Positions 37,710 to 47,427 of a DNA stretch of 64,000 nt are shown here, one piece after another. How positions within the stretch are numbered: position 1 is the first letter of the stretch; every line of letters begins with the position of its first letter. Where the stretch lies: the NCBI RefSeq assembly GCF_002846495.1, contig NZ_PJNE01000001.1:1116001-1180000 (forward strand), given 5' to 3'. A program made the position numbers and the translations under genes. The notes below the pieces were generated by a model. The model saw only the letters and a program-made list of their open reading frames with translations, made no database searches and was not told where the DNA came from. The stretch is from Phycicoccus duodecadis (GTDB lineage: Bacteria > Actinomycetota > Actinomycetes > Actinomycetales > Dermatophilaceae).

Positions 37710-38087
37710 TCACTTACCGGCCTTCTTCTTGCCGGCCACGGTGCGCTTGGGACCCTTGCGGGTGCGCGCGTTGGTCTTGGTGCGCTGGCCCCGCACGGGC
37801 AGGCCCCGGCGGTGACGGAGGCCCTCGTAGGACCCGATCTCGACCTTGCGGCGGATGTCCGCGGCGACCTCGCGCCGCAGGTCACCCTCGACCTTGAGGT
37901 TGTCCTCGATCCAGTCGCGCAGCTTGACCAGGTCGTCGTCACCGAGCTCCTTGACCCGGACGTTCGGGTCGACACCGGTGGCCGCGAGGGCCTTCTGCGC
38001 ACTGGTCCGACCGACTCCGAAGATGTAGGTCAGTGCGACCTCGGCGCGCTTCTCGCGCGGGAGGTCGACTCCCATCAGACGTGCCAT
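37710..38087 (-). CDS. rpsM: 30S ribosomal protein S13
   Basis: 125 residues from ATG 38087 (AAGGAAA upstream). [20 protein letters not shown], the helix-hairpin-helix [11 protein letters not shown] and the basic tail [19 protein letters not shown] are intact. It contacts P-site tRNA and the subunit bridge. A 222-bp spacer with two hairpins separates it from rpmJ. Confidence 0.98.
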   Translation of the reverse strand: MARLMGVDLPREKRAEVALTYIFGVGRTSAQKALAATGVDPNVRVKELGDDDLVKLRDWIEDNLKVEGDLRREVAADIRRKVEIGSYEGLRHRRGLPVRGQRTKTNARTRKGPKRTVAGKKKAGK

Positions 38088-38157
38088 CTGGGATGGTTTC
38101 CTTTTCTGGTTGTCCGGAGGTCTGGCACAGCACCGGTCCGGCCCATCCTGGTCCGGT

Positions 38158-38209
38158 CCCCGGCCTCCGGGCCGGGGGTGACGTCCCGCGCCCACCTGCG
38201 ATCAGGTGG
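38158..38209 (-). promoter_or_regulatory. Two hairpins in the rpmJ-rpsM spacer
   Basis: One stem of 8 bp (38158-38165 with 38170-38177, 4-base loop) and one of 6 bp (38192-38197 with 38204-38209). They may form a terminator after rpmJ or a structured rpsM leader; in other bacteria S4 binds RNA at this place. No match to a known leader is claimed. Confidence 0.35.
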
Positions 38210-38309
38210 CCCGTCGGGGGTCGGGTGCTGCGTGCTTCTGTGTACTGCGTCTGCTCGGATCGTGGACCCGTGCGGCCCCGTGAGGGGCGGTCACTGCGTC
38301 TGACTCGCG

Positions 38310-38423
38310 TCAGCCCTGGCGCTGCTTGTGGCGCAGGTTCTCGCAGATGACCATGACCCGACCGTTGCGGCGGATCACCTTGCACTTGTCACAGATCTTC
38401 TTGACGCTCGGCTGAACCTTCAT
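38310..38423 (-). CDS. rpmJ: 50S ribosomal protein L36
   Basis: 37 residues from ATG 38423, read directly from sequence: [15 protein letters not shown], then [20 protein letters not shown] and QG. Zinc ligands C11, C14, C27 and H32 are present (zinc-ribbon form). It lies 30 bp after infA, the conserved order. Confidence 0.97.
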   Translation of the reverse strand: MKVQPSVKKICDKCKVIRRNGRVMVICENLRHKQRQG

Positions 38424-38453
38424 GTCGCCTTCGCTGTCTCGTCGGTTCGGATC

Positions 38454-38675
38454 TCAGCGGTACCGGAAGACGATGCGGCCGCGTGTCAGGTCGTACGGGC
38501 TCAGCTCCACCACCACACGGTCCTCGGGGAGGATCCGGATGTAGTGCTGCCGCATCTTGCCGGAGATGTGCGCGAGCACCTTGTGACCGTTGCTCAGCTC
38601 TACCCGGAACATCGCATTCGGGAGTGCCTCGACGATCGTGCCCTCGATCTCGATGACGCCGTCCTTCTTGGCCAT
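38454..38675 (-). CDS. infA: Translation initiation factor IF-1
   Basis: 73 residues, an S1-like OB fold throughout: [40 protein letters not shown] and a basic end GRIVFRYR. It occupies the A site during initiation. In most relatives map lies directly upstream; here the mutase cassette intervenes. Confidence 0.98.
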   Translation of the reverse strand: MAKKDGVIEIEGTIVEALPNAMFRVELSNGHKVLAHISGKMRQHYIRILPEDRVVVELSPYDLTRGRIVFRYR

Positions 38676-38858
38676 ACCCTCTCAATCCGCCGTTGGGCGG
38701 CCCATCGCTCACGGCGGACCACCCATGGAAATCGGCCCCGTTCTGCTCCCTGCAGGGACACACCCATGCTGGGACGCACACGTGACCGACGTTCGATAGT
38801 ACGCCAGGCGAGGGCTCGGGAGGAAATCCGCGGGCCCGGCGGCGTCCGCGGTCCCGCC

Positions 38859-39527
38859 TCAGCCCCGAACGGAGGTGAGCGCGGAGGTCATCACGGCGTC
38901 GGCGCCCTGGCAGAACGTCTGCTGCTGCGCCGTCGTGGTCAGGCCCCAGAGGTACAGGTAGTTGGCGCGGTAGCCGTGCGCCACCGGCCCGGCGCAGTCG
39001 AGGTAGGCCTCCTTGGCGTCGGTGCTCGTGAAGGCGCGGGTGGTCCCCGTCGTGGCGCTCCAGCGGGCCGGCGCCCACGAGGCGGCGAACCCGTCGAGGT
39101 CGTAGTAGTCGGTCCAGGCCTGGGTGGTGCCGACCGCGGCGACGATCTCGTTCCACGCGTCGACGTGGCCACCGACCTCGTGCGCGACGACCAGGGCCCA
39201 GTCGGCCTGGCTGGCGGCGTAGTAGCTGTTGTAGGTGACGGTGGCGGTGGCCGGGCTGGCCTGCGCGGCCCACCCGGTGTTGCCGGCGTCGACGATGTTC
39301 ACCGTCAGGCTCGAGCAGTCGGTGGCCTCGACCACCAGCGGGCAGGTGGCGTCGTGGGCGGCGCGGATGGCCGCGGCGCCGGTCAGGACGGTCGTGGTGG
39401 TCCTGCCGGGCTTGCCTGACGTGCCGCCGCCACCCTTGGCCGCCAGGGCCGGAGCGGCCATCCCGGCGACGAGCACGAGGGACGAGGCGAGGACGCACAG
39501 CAGACGTGCGGATGCAGGGGTACGCAC
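38859..39527 (-). CDS. Secreted protein with HExxH motif
   Basis: 222 residues from GTG 39527, with GGAG upstream. A Sec signal peptide (about 1-28: LLCVLASSLVLVAGMAAPALA) leads a Gly/Lys/Thr-rich spacer. The mature domain has ALVVAHEVGGHVDAWNE near residue 130, an HExxH zinc-protease-like motif, and four or more cysteines (ATCPLV, TDCSSL, LDCAGP, TFCQGA). A third zinc ligand is not obvious. It could be a small extracellular metalloprotease or a structural homologue. I recognise no named family. Confidence 0.7.
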   Translation of the reverse strand: MRTPASARLLCVLASSLVLVAGMAAPALAAKGGGGTSGKPGRTTTTVLTGAAAIRAAHDATCPLVVEATDCSSLTVNIVDAGNTGWAAQASPATATVTYNSYYAASQADWALVVAHEVGGHVDAWNEIVAAVGTTQAWTDYYDLDGFAASWAPARWSATTGTTRAFTSTDAKEAYLDCAGPVAHGYRANYLYLWGLTTTAQQQTFCQGADAVMTSALTSVRG

Positions 39528-39802
39528 AGGGAGCTCCTTCGAGGGTGCAGGGAAGGGCTCGGGGACCCGGGGTCGAGACCGGGGCGACCGCACGTCCGGT
39601 GATGAGGAGGGGGCAGGGGATGGCAGAGCGACGGGTGTGACGGTCGGGTCGAGCCGTGCCAGCGATGATGCTGGGGCGCCGGCCCGCCCCGAGGTCACCC
39701 GCCGCGAGGTCCGGCCCTTCGGTGGAACGCGGCTCCCCCGTCCGGCGCGCGGCATCGGCCGTTGGGTGGTGCCGCGGCCCGAACGGCTGCGCCGGGCCGG
39801 CG

Positions 39803-40828
39803 TCAGCCCCGGTCCGGCTCCGCCGGCGGGCCCTGCGCGCGCAGGTCCTGGGCGTAGAGCCCGAGCACCCGCGCGGTGCCCTCCACCGCGCTCAGGTCCC
39901 CGTCGCGCACCGCGGCCTCGAGCCGGTCACGCTCCGCGAGCACCGACGGGCTGCGGCGCACCCCGTCGGTGAGCGAGGCGTCGACCATCGCCCACATCCA
40001 GTCCTGCTGCTGGCGGGCCCTTCGCGCCTCGAGCGACCCGTGCTCGCCCAGGTACGCGCGGTGGTCGAGCACGGCCTGCCACACCTCGTCGAGCCCGGCC
40101 CCGGTGAGCGCCGAGCAGGTGAGCACCGGCGGGCGGCGGGTGTCGGCGCCGGGCATCATGAGCCGCATGGCGCCCGCCAGCTCGCGCGCCGCCCCCTTGG
40201 CGGGGTTCTCGCCGTCGCCGTCGGCCTTGTTGACGGCGATGACGTCGGCCAGCTCGAGGATGCCGCGCTTGATGCCCTGGAGCTGGTCGCCGGCCCGGGC
40301 GAGGGTGAGCAGCAGGAAGGTGTCGACCATCTCGGAGACGGCGATCTCGTTCTGTCCCACCCCCACGGTCTCGACGACCACGACGTCGTAACCGGCGGCC
40401 TCGAGGACCAGCATCGACTCGCGGGTGGCGCGGGCCACGCCCCCGAGGTGGCGGCCCGAGGGGCTGGGCCGCACGAAGGCGTCGGGTGAGGCGGCCAACG
40501 CGGCCATCCGGGTGCGGTCGCCGAGGATGGAGCCGCCGGTGCGCCGTGAGCTGGGGTCGACCGCCACCACCGCCACCCGGTGCCCCCGCTCGACGAGGCG
40601 GACGCCCAGGGCGTCGACGAAGGTCGACTTGCCGGCGCCGGGGACCCCGGTCACCCCGACCCGCACCGCTCCCCCGGTGGCGTCGGCGAGCGCGGCCAGC
40701 AGTTCACGCGCCTGCTCGCGGTGGTCGGCGCGGCTCGACTCCAGCAGGGTGATGGCGCGGGCCACCGCCTGGCGCGAACCCTCGCGCACGCCGGCCACGA
40801 GGGTCTCGACCGGGACCGGCGGCCTCAC
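39803..40828 (-). CDS. meaB: Methylmalonyl-CoA mutase-associated GTPase MeaB
   Basis: 341 residues from GTG 40828, overlapping the mutase stop as GTGA. P-loop GVPGAGKS at 61-68, switch region [31 protein letters not shown], and NKADGDGE as the guanine-specificity motif. MeaB (ArgK/MMAA family) guards the mutase and gates delivery of adenosylcobalamin. Order mutA-mutB-meaB is standard. Confidence 0.96.
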   Translation of the reverse strand: MRPPVPVETLVAGVREGSRQAVARAITLLESSRADHREQARELLAALADATGGAVRVGVTGVPGAGKSTFVDALGVRLVERGHRVAVVAVDPSSRRTGGSILGDRTRMAALAASPDAFVRPSPSGRHLGGVARATRESMLVLEAAGYDVVVVETVGVGQNEIAVSEMVDTFLLLTLARAGDQLQGIKRGILELADVIAVNKADGDGENPAKGAARELAGAMRLMMPGADTRRPPVLTCSALTGAGLDEVWQAVLDHRAYLGEHGSLEARRARQQQDWMWAMVDASLTDGVRRSPSVLAERDRLEAAVRDGDLSAVEGTARVLGLYAQDLRAQGPPAEPDRG

Positions 40829-42978
40829 CCCAGCCGCTCGCGCAGCTCGGCGACGAGGGACACCGCGGCCCGGCTGATGACCGTGCCCGGCGGGTAGATG
40901 GCGTCGGCCCCGGCGGCCCGCAGCGCCTCGTGGTCCTGCTCGGGGATGACGCCGCCGACCACGATCATCAGGTCCTCGCGGTCGAGGGCGTCGAGCGCGG
41001 CGCGCAGCGCGGGCACCAGGGTCATGTGCCCGGCCGCCAGCGAGCTGACCCCGACGACGTGCACGTCGGCCTCGACGGCCTGGCGGGCGACCTCCTCGGG
41101 GGTCTGGAACAGCGGCCCCACGTCGACGTCGAAGCCGAGGTCGGCGAACGCGGTGGCGATGACCTTCTGCCCGCGGTCGTGGCCGTCCTGGCCCATCTTC
41201 GCCACGAGGATCCGCGGGCGGCGGCCCTGCGCCTCCTCGAACGCCTCGACGGCGCCCTGGGCCTCGTGGACGGCGCTGTCGTCCCCCGCCTCGGCGCTGT
41301 ACACGCCCCCGATGGTACGGATCTGGGCGGTGTAGCGGCCGAAGGCCTCCTCCATCGCCGCCGACATCTCGCCGACGGTGGCACGGGCGCGGGCGGCGTC
41401 GACGGCCAGCGCCAGCAGGTTGGTGGCGAGGGTGCCGTCGGAGCCGGCCTTCGCGGCCGCGGTCATCCGGGCCAGGGCGGCCGAGCAGGCCTCCTCGTCG
41501 CGCTCGGCCCGCAGCCGCTCGAGGCGGGCCACCTGCCTCGCACGCACGGCGCCGTTGTCGACCCGGAGCACCTCGATGGGCTCGTCCTCGTCGACCGGGT
41601 AGCGGTTGACGCCGATGACCGGCTGCTGCCCGGAGTCGATGCGCGCCTGGGTGCGCGCGGCGGCCTCCTCGATGCGGAGCTTGGGGATGCCGGCCTCGAT
41701 GGCCTTGGCCATCCCGCCGGCGGCCTCGACCTCCTCGATGTGGGCCCAGGCCCGCCGGGCGAGGTCGTGGGTGAGCCGCTCGACGTAGGCCGAGCCGCCC
41801 CACGGGTCGATGACGCGGGTCGTGCCCGACTCCTGCGCCAGCACCAGCTGGGTGTTGCGCGCGATCCGGGCCGAGAAGTCCGTGGGGAGCGCGATGGCCT
41901 CGTCGAGGGCGTTGGTGTGCAGGCTCTGCGTGTGGCCCTGGGTGGCCGCCATCGCCTCGACGCAGGTCCGCACCACGTTGTTGAACACGTCCTGCGCCGT
42001 CAGCGACCAGCCGGAGGTCTGGCAGTGGGTGCGCAGCGAGAGCGACCTGGGGTTCGTGGCCCCCTGCGCGCGCACGAGGCGGGCCCAGAGCAGCCGGGCC
42101 GCGCGCAGCTTGGCGACCTCCATGTAGAAGTTCATCCCGATGGCCCAGAAGAACGACAGGCGGGGGGCGAACCGGTCGACGTCGAGCCCCACGGCCTGCC
42201 CGGCCCGGATGTACTCGACCCCGTCGGCCAGGGTGTAGGCCAGCTCGAGGTCCTGCGTGGCCCCGGCCTCCTGCATGTGGTACCCGGAGATCGAGATGGA
42301 GTTGAAGCGCGGCATCTCCTGGCTGGTGAAGGCGAAGATGTCGCTGATGATCCGCATCGACGGCTCGGGCGGGTAGATGTAGGTGTTGCGGACCATGAAC
42401 TCCTTGAGGATGTCGTTCTGGATGGTCCCCGTCAGGCGGTCCGGGCTCACCCCCTGCTCCTCGGCCGCGACCACATAGAGCGCCAGGACGGGGATGACGG
42501 CTCCGTTCATCGTCATCGACACCGACATCTCGTCGAGCGGGATGCCGTCGAAGAGGATGCGCATGTCGAGGATGGAGTCGATCGCGACCCCGGCCATCCC
42601 CACGTCGCCCGCCACCCGCGGGTGGTCGGAGTCGTAGCCGCGGTGGGTCGCGAGGTCGAACGCCACCGACAGGCCCTTCTGCCCGGCCGCGAGGTTGCGC
42701 CGGTAGAAGGCGTTGGACTCCTCGGCCGTCGAGAAGCCCGCGTACTGGCGGATGGTCCACGGCTGGGTCGTGTACATCGTCGGGTAGGGCCCGCGCAGGT
42801 AGGGCGGGGCGCCGGGCACGGTGTCGAGGAAGTCCAGGCCTTCGAGGTCGCGCTCGGTGTACAGCGGGGGCACCTCGATGCCCTCCGGGGTCCTCCACGA
42901 GGCTGCTGTGGGCACGGGGGCCGGCGAAGGCTCCCCCGCACCGAGCCCGAGGCCGGTGAAGTCCGGGATGCCGCTCAT
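40825..42978 (-). CDS. mutB: Methylmalonyl-CoA mutase large subunit
   Basis: 717 residues. The N-terminal TIM barrel binds the acyl-CoA ([21 protein letters not shown] in two blocks; [18 protein letters not shown]). The C-terminal cobalamin domain has GQDGHDRG at 596-603, whose His is the lower axial ligand of B12. It interconverts succinyl-CoA and (R)-methylmalonyl-CoA for propionate metabolism. The ATG overlaps the mutA stop by 4 bp. Confidence 0.98.
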   Translation of the reverse strand: MSGIPDFTGLGLGAGEPSPAPVPTAASWRTPEGIEVPPLYTERDLEGLDFLDTVPGAPPYLRGPYPTMYTTQPWTIRQYAGFSTAEESNAFYRRNLAAGQKGLSVAFDLATHRGYDSDHPRVAGDVGMAGVAIDSILDMRILFDGIPLDEMSVSMTMNGAVIPVLALYVVAAEEQGVSPDRLTGTIQNDILKEFMVRNTYIYPPEPSMRIISDIFAFTSQEMPRFNSISISGYHMQEAGATQDLELAYTLADGVEYIRAGQAVGLDVDRFAPRLSFFWAIGMNFYMEVAKLRAARLLWARLVRAQGATNPRSLSLRTHCQTSGWSLTAQDVFNNVVRTCVEAMAATQGHTQSLHTNALDEAIALPTDFSARIARNTQLVLAQESGTTRVIDPWGGSAYVERLTHDLARRAWAHIEEVEAAGGMAKAIEAGIPKLRIEEAAARTQARIDSGQQPVIGVNRYPVDEDEPIEVLRVDNGAVRARQVARLERLRAERDEEACSAALARMTAAAKAGSDGTLATNLLALAVDAARARATVGEMSAAMEEAFGRYTAQIRTIGGVYSAEAGDDSAVHEAQGAVEAFEEAQGRRPRILVAKMGQDGHDRGQKVIATAFADLGFDVDVGPLFQTPEEVARQAVEADVHVVGVSSLAAGHMTLVPALRAALDALDREDLMIVVGGVIPEQDHEALRAAGADAIYPPGTVISRAAVSLVAELRERLG

Positions 42979-44792
42979 CGCGCCTCCCCCGCCTGCGCCG
43001 GGGCACCGAGCCGGTCGAGCAGGTCCGAGAGCACGGCCACCACGTCCATCCCGTCGTAGAGCTCGCCGTCGACCGCGCCGGCGGCGTCACCGAGCTCGCC
43101 CGCCCGGCCGGCCACCAGCACGTGGCTGGCACCGGCGGCCCGCAGCTCGGCGACCGCCGCGGCACCGTGCGCGGCGTACCCCGCGCGGTTCGACGCGATG
43201 ACGGCGACCGGGGCCGGGTCGTCGGTGGTCGTCAGGCCACCGGCGGCGAGGAGGTTGACGGCGAAGAGCCGGCGGGCGCCGGAGTCGCGGGGGCTGCCCA
43301 GCGCCCGGAGCGTCACGGCGGGGCTGTCGAGGGTGCGGGCCCGGTCGCGCAGGGCTTCGAAGGGCTCGGCGTCGCGGTGCGGCACGAGGGCGCCGTCGCG
43401 CAGCGTCAGGCCGGCCCGGGCCCGGCGCTCGAGCGCGGTCGCCGTGGCGTCGGGGAACGTCGAGACGCCGGTGAGCGGCCGCTCGCGCGTGGCCACCCCG
43501 GGCTCGCGCTCGGCCCGGGCCTGCTCGACCCACCGGGCGAAGAGGCCGTCGTCGATCGCGGCCGGCACCCCGCCGGCGCGTTCGACCTCCTGGAAGCGCG
43601 ACCAGACGGCCGTGGCCACGTCGTCGGTGAGGGACTCGAGGTACCAGGAGCCCCCGCCGGGGTCGGCGACCCGCCCGATGTTGGCCTCGTCGGCCAGCAC
43701 CACCTGGGTGTTGCGGGCCAGGCGGCGCGAGAAGCGCTCGGGCAGGCCGGACACGGTGTCGTGGGGCAGCACGGTCACGGCGTCCGCCCCGCCCATCGAC
43801 GCGCCGAACACCGCCAGGGTGCTGCGCAACACGTTGACGAAGGGGTCGTCGCGGGTCGCCATCCGCAGGCTCGTCACCGCGTGGGTGCGCAGCCCGCGGT
43901 CGGCCTCGGGCACCCCCATGGCCTCGCCGACCCGGGCCCAGACGCGTCGCACGGCCCGCAGGGTGGCGGCGGTGAGGAACTGGTCGGCGGTGGCGGGCAG
44001 CCGCAGCTCGACGTGCCCGAACGCCTCGACCGGTGCGACCCCCTCGGCCTCGAGGTGGCGCAGCAGGGCGACCCCCGAGGCGACCGCCGCCGCGAGCGCG
44101 TCGACCTCGGTGGCGCCGGCGTCGTGCAGCACGCGGGCGTCGAGGGTGACGGCCCGCCAGCCCGGCCGAGAGGCGAGCTCGCGCACCAGCGGGGCGAGGT
44201 CGGTGAGGTCGGGGGCGGTGCCGGTGCGCAGGGCCGCGGCGAACGGGTCGAGGCCGAGGTTGCCGCCGACGCTCGGGCGCTCCCCCACGGCCGCCAGGAG
44301 GGCGCGCGCGGCACCGGCCGGGTCGCTCCACGACGACACCACCACCGGCGCGAGGTCGAGGCGGACATCGGCCAGCACCTCGGCCAGGTCGGCGGGGGCC
44401 ACGCCGTCCTCGCCGACGTGCACCCACACCGAGGTGACGCCGTGCTCGAGGTCGTCGAGGACGGCGGCCCGGCTGCGGGCGGCGTCGGGGTCGTCGTGCA
44501 GCTGGCGGACGTCCCACGGCACGCTGGCGTCGCGCAGGGCCCGCCCGCGCGTGAACGGCATCGCGGCCGGCACGCCCAGCACGCGGTCGGTGCGCAGGTA
44601 GAGGCCGCGGGTCTCGACGCCGCCGTCGAGCGCGGTGACCAGCGCCGCCTCGGCGTCGTCGGGGGCCGTGTGGCCGCCGTCGGTGCGGCGCTTGTCGAGC
44701 ACGGTGGCGACCAGGCGCTGCCAGTCCTCACTGCTGCGCGGCTCGAAGCCGTCGGCGAGCGACAGGCTCCCCGCGTCGGTCGACGGCGTCAT
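42975..44792 (-). CDS. mutA: Methylmalonyl-CoA mutase small subunit
   Basis: 605 residues. It shares the mutase fold ([32 protein letters not shown] in adjacent blocks) but its C-terminal domain lacks the DxHxxG cobalamin motif, as in non-catalytic small subunits. First gene of mutA-mutB-meaB. Only 86 bp separate it from map upstream. Confidence 0.95.
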   Translation of the reverse strand: MTPSTDAGSLSLADGFEPRSSEDWQRLVATVLDKRRTDGGHTAPDDAEAALVTALDGGVETRGLYLRTDRVLGVPAAMPFTRGRALRDASVPWDVRQLHDDPDAARSRAAVLDDLEHGVTSVWVHVGEDGVAPADLAEVLADVRLDLAPVVVSSWSDPAGAARALLAAVGERPSVGGNLGLDPFAAALRTGTAPDLTDLAPLVRELASRPGWRAVTLDARVLHDAGATEVDALAAAVASGVALLRHLEAEGVAPVEAFGHVELRLPATADQFLTAATLRAVRRVWARVGEAMGVPEADRGLRTHAVTSLRMATRDDPFVNVLRSTLAVFGASMGGADAVTVLPHDTVSGLPERFSRRLARNTQVVLADEANIGRVADPGGGSWYLESLTDDVATAVWSRFQEVERAGGVPAAIDDGLFARWVEQARAEREPGVATRERPLTGVSTFPDATATALERRARAGLTLRDGALVPHRDAEPFEALRDRARTLDSPAVTLRALGSPRDSGARRLFAVNLLAAGGLTTTDDPAPVAVIASNRAGYAAHGAAAVAELRAAGASHVLVAGRAGELGDAAGAVDGELYDGMDVVAVLSDLLDRLGAPAQAGEAR

Positions 44793-44878
44793 CGGCCCTC
44801 CTCGTGGCGTCGGTGCACGTCGTTCACCCTAGCCACGCCCCACCCCTCGCTCAGCGAGAGATCGGTCACCCGTCGGGG

Positions 44879-45724
44879 TCAGCCGGCCGCGATGTCGGCG
44901 AAGCGCTCGCCGAGCCGCGCCCGTCCGCCGTCGACGGCGGTCAGGACGCACAGGCCGGCCTCGGTGACGGCGACCGAGTGCTCCCAGTGGGCGGCCCGTG
45001 AGCCGTCCTTGGAGACCACGGTCCACTCGTCCTCGAGGACGGTGTTGTCCTGGTCGCCGAGCGTGACCATGGGCTCGATGCAGATGGTGAGCCCGTCGAC
45101 GACCCGCGGGCTGCGGCCGGACACGCGGTAGTTGGGCACCTGAGGGTCCATGTGCATCGAGGTGCCGATGCCGTGACCCACGTAGTCCTCGACGATGCCG
45201 TACTCGCGCCCGCGCCGGGTGCCGGACTCGGTGAGCGAGTCCTCGACCGCGGCGCCCACGTCGTAGAGCCCCCCGCCGACCCGCAGGGCCCCGATGCCGG
45301 CCCACAGAGAAGCCTCGGCGTCGTCGACCAGCTCGAGATCCTCGCGGCGCCCGGCCTCCCGGCCGCCGACGACCAGGCTCACCGCCGCGTCGCCGTTCCA
45401 TCCGCGTACCTCGGCACCGCAGTCGACCGAGAGCAGGTCACCCTCGACCAGGACGCGCTCGCCCGGGATGCCGTGCACGATCTCGTCGTTGACCGAGGTG
45501 CACAGGGTGTGCCGATAGCCCGGCACGAGCTGGAAGTTCGGGATGCCGCCGTGGTCGCGGATGTGCGTCTCGGCCAGGGTGTCGAGCTCGAGGGTCGTCA
45601 TCCCGGGCCGTACCTCGCGCACCAGCAGCTCGAGGGTGCGCCCCACCAGCAGCCCGGCGGTGCGCATCATGGCCAGCTGCTCGGGCGTCTTGCCCTCGCA
45701 GCGGTCGCGGCTGAACAGTCCCAC
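44879..45724 (-). CDS. map: Type I methionine aminopeptidase
   Basis: 281 residues from GTG 45724 (MGLFSRDRCEGKTPEQLAMM). Metal ligands lie in LLSVDCGAEVRGWNGDAAVSL, YVGHGIGTSMHMDPQVPNY, ICIEPMVTLG and WEHSVAVTE. It removes initiator methionine co-translationally. It normally follows adk directly; here an oppositely oriented gene lies between. Confidence 0.95.
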   Translation of the reverse strand: MGLFSRDRCEGKTPEQLAMMRTAGLLVGRTLELLVREVRPGMTTLELDTLAETHIRDHGGIPNFQLVPGYRHTLCTSVNDEIVHGIPGERVLVEGDLLSVDCGAEVRGWNGDAAVSLVVGGREAGRREDLELVDDAEASLWAGIGALRVGGGLYDVGAAVEDSLTESGTRRGREYGIVEDYVGHGIGTSMHMDPQVPNYRVSGRSPRVVDGLTICIEPMVTLGDQDNTVLEDEWTVVSKDGSRAAHWEHSVAVTEAGLCVLTAVDGGRARLGERFADIAAG

Positions 45725-45790
45725 GGGCCAGACCCTACCGGCGCAGGCCCCGCTCCCCCGCATCGGCGCCCGCCGCCCGCGCGGCCGCTG

Positions 45791-45846
45791 ACGCAGCACT
45801 TCGGATGCCACGCTGCAGTTGCTGCGTGGCATCCGAAGTCCTGCGT
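45791..45846. repeat. Long near-perfect inverted repeat between map and the AbiEi-like gene
   Basis: Left arm 45791-45813, right arm 45824-45846. A perfect 16-bp inner stem (ACTTCGGATGCCACGC and its complement) and a perfect 6-bp outer stem (ACGCAG/CTGCGT) are separated by one C-C mismatch, giving 22 of 23 pairs. The 10-base loop can add two pairs. No T-tract follows on either side. It lies 66 bp before the + strand gene and 67 bp behind the map start, so it could be an operator, a transcription barrier or a palindromic mobile sequence. Confidence 0.8.
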
Positions 45847-45911
45847 GCCCGTTGTCCACAGGCGTCCGACCGGCGCTGGCGCAGCGCCAGCCGACCCGGC
45901 AGCGTCGACCC

Positions 45912-46845
45912 ATGGACGACCGACTCACGACGCTGCTCACCGCCCAGGCCGGGGTGGTGTCGTCCACGGATGCGGCCCGGGTCGGGGTCAGCGCGGTCCA
46001 GCTCGACGGTTGGGTGCGCAGTGGTCAGCTCGTGCGGGTGCGGCGGGGGGCGTACGTCCTGCGGTCGGCCTACGACGCCGCCGATCCCGACGAGCGCTAC
46101 CGCCAGCGCACGCGGGCGATCCTGCGAACCCGCCCGGGCCTCGACGCCGCCAGCCACCATGCGGCCGTGCTCCTGCACCGGGTCGATACCTACGGCGTCG
46201 ACCTGACAACCGTCGACGTCGTCGGGCAGGTGAAGGCGCCTCGGGTGCGCTCCGGCCTTCGGACCCACCCGGGCCGCGGGATCGTGGCCGACCGAGCATC
46301 GGGGGTCAACGTCGTGCTGCTGCCCACGGCGCTGGTGCAGGTCGCCGGCGGTTCGGGTGTGGTCCCGGCGGTCTGCTCGTTGGACGACGCCCTCCACGAC
46401 CGCCGCTGCACGGTGGAGGAGCTGCGTTCGGCGGTGCCGCTGCTTGCGGAGCACCACCGGGATGCGGCGGCCCGCGCCATCGCCCTGACCGATCCCGCCA
46501 GTGAGTCCGTGGGCGAGACGCGGACGCGGATCCTGCTCGGGGACCTGGGCTTCGACGTCACGTCACAGGTGCCGCTGCGCGCCCCGGGCCCTGGTGTGCC
46601 GGGTCGACTTCCTCGTCGACGGCCTGGTCGTCGTGGAGTTCGACGGCCTCGTCAAGTACGAGGGCGCCGACGGGCGTGCGGCACTGGCCGCCGAGAAGCT
46701 CCGGGAGTCGGCCATCGTCGACCTCGGGTACGAGGTGGTCCGCCTGGTGTGGGCCGACCTCGCCGACCCGGCCGAGGTGGCGCGCCGCATCCGGGCTGCG
46801 CGCACCCGGGCGACCCTCCGCCGGCGGGCGCTCGCGGGTCAATGA
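45912..46845 (+). pseudogene. AbiEi-like/DUF559 protein gene with a frameshift
   Basis: The first ~225 codons from ATG 45912 encode an AbiEi-type winged-helix N terminus (VVSSTDAARVGVSAVQLDGW; VRVRRGAYVLRSAY) and a middle domain. Near 46582-46590 (GCCCCGGGC) coding moves by one base; the following ~85 codons give RVDFLVDGLVVVEFDGLVKY, ESAIVDLGYEVVRLVWADL and stop at 46845, a DUF559-like nuclease fold. Removing one G restores a single protein of about 310 residues. Either a real +1 mutation or a base-calling error. It points against the surrounding secY-adk-map operon. Confidence 0.75.
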
Positions 46846-46866
46846 CCGGGTGTCACGCAGGGTGGC

Positions 46867-47427
46867 TCAGCCCAGCGCGGTCAGGATGCGCGTGGTGACC
46901 TCGTCGACCGCACCGTCGCCGTCGACGTCGACCAGCAGGCCGCGCTCGCGGTAGGTCTGCGACAGCGGGCGGGTCTCGCGGTGGTAGATGCCCATCCGCT
47001 CGCGGATGACGTCCTCGGTGTCGTCGTCGCGGCCCTCGACCTCGGCCCGCTTCAGCAGCCGGCCGACGACGACCTCGTCGTCGACGGTGAGCTCGAGCAC
47101 GCGGTCGAGCGAGTGGCCGTGGGCGGCCAGCATCGCGTCCAGGGCGTCGACCTGGGCCAGGGTGCGGGGGTAGCCGTCGAGCAGGAAGCCGGGCGCGCAG
47201 TCGTCCTGGGCCAGCCGGTCCTCGACGATGGCGTTGGTGATCTCGTCGGAGACGTAGCCACCGGAGGCGAGGATCTCCTTGACCTGGGTGCCGAGCTCGG
47301 TCTCGTTCTTGATGTTGGCCCGGAAGATGTCGCCGGTGGAGATGGCGGGGATGCCGTGGTGCTCGGCGATCCGCGCGGCCTGGGTGCCCTTACCGGCACC
47401 GGGGGGGCCGAGGATGATCAGACGCAT
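46867..47427 (-). CDS. adk: Adenylate kinase
   Basis: 186 residues from ATG 47427, sharing a base with the secY stop. P-loop [13 protein letters not shown]-binding [10 protein letters not shown] and FLLDGYPRT, and a short lid typical of actinobacterial Adk. It balances ATP, ADP and AMP. It is co-transcribed with secY. Confidence 0.97.
   Translation of the reverse strand: MRLIILGPPGAGKGTQAARIAEHHGIPAISTGDIFRANIKNETELGTQVKEILASGGYVSDEITNAIVEDRLAQDDCAPGFLLDGYPRTLAQVDALDAMLAAHGHSLDRVLELTVDDEVVVGRLLKRAEVEGRDDDTEDVIRERMGIYHRETRPLSQTYRERGLLVDVDGDGAVDEVTTRILTALG

Noticed and set aside
40829..43165. Upstream extension of the meaB frame by nearly 780 codons
   Set aside because: It lies in the wrong frame across mutB; meaB starts at GTG 40828 by its GTGA overlap.
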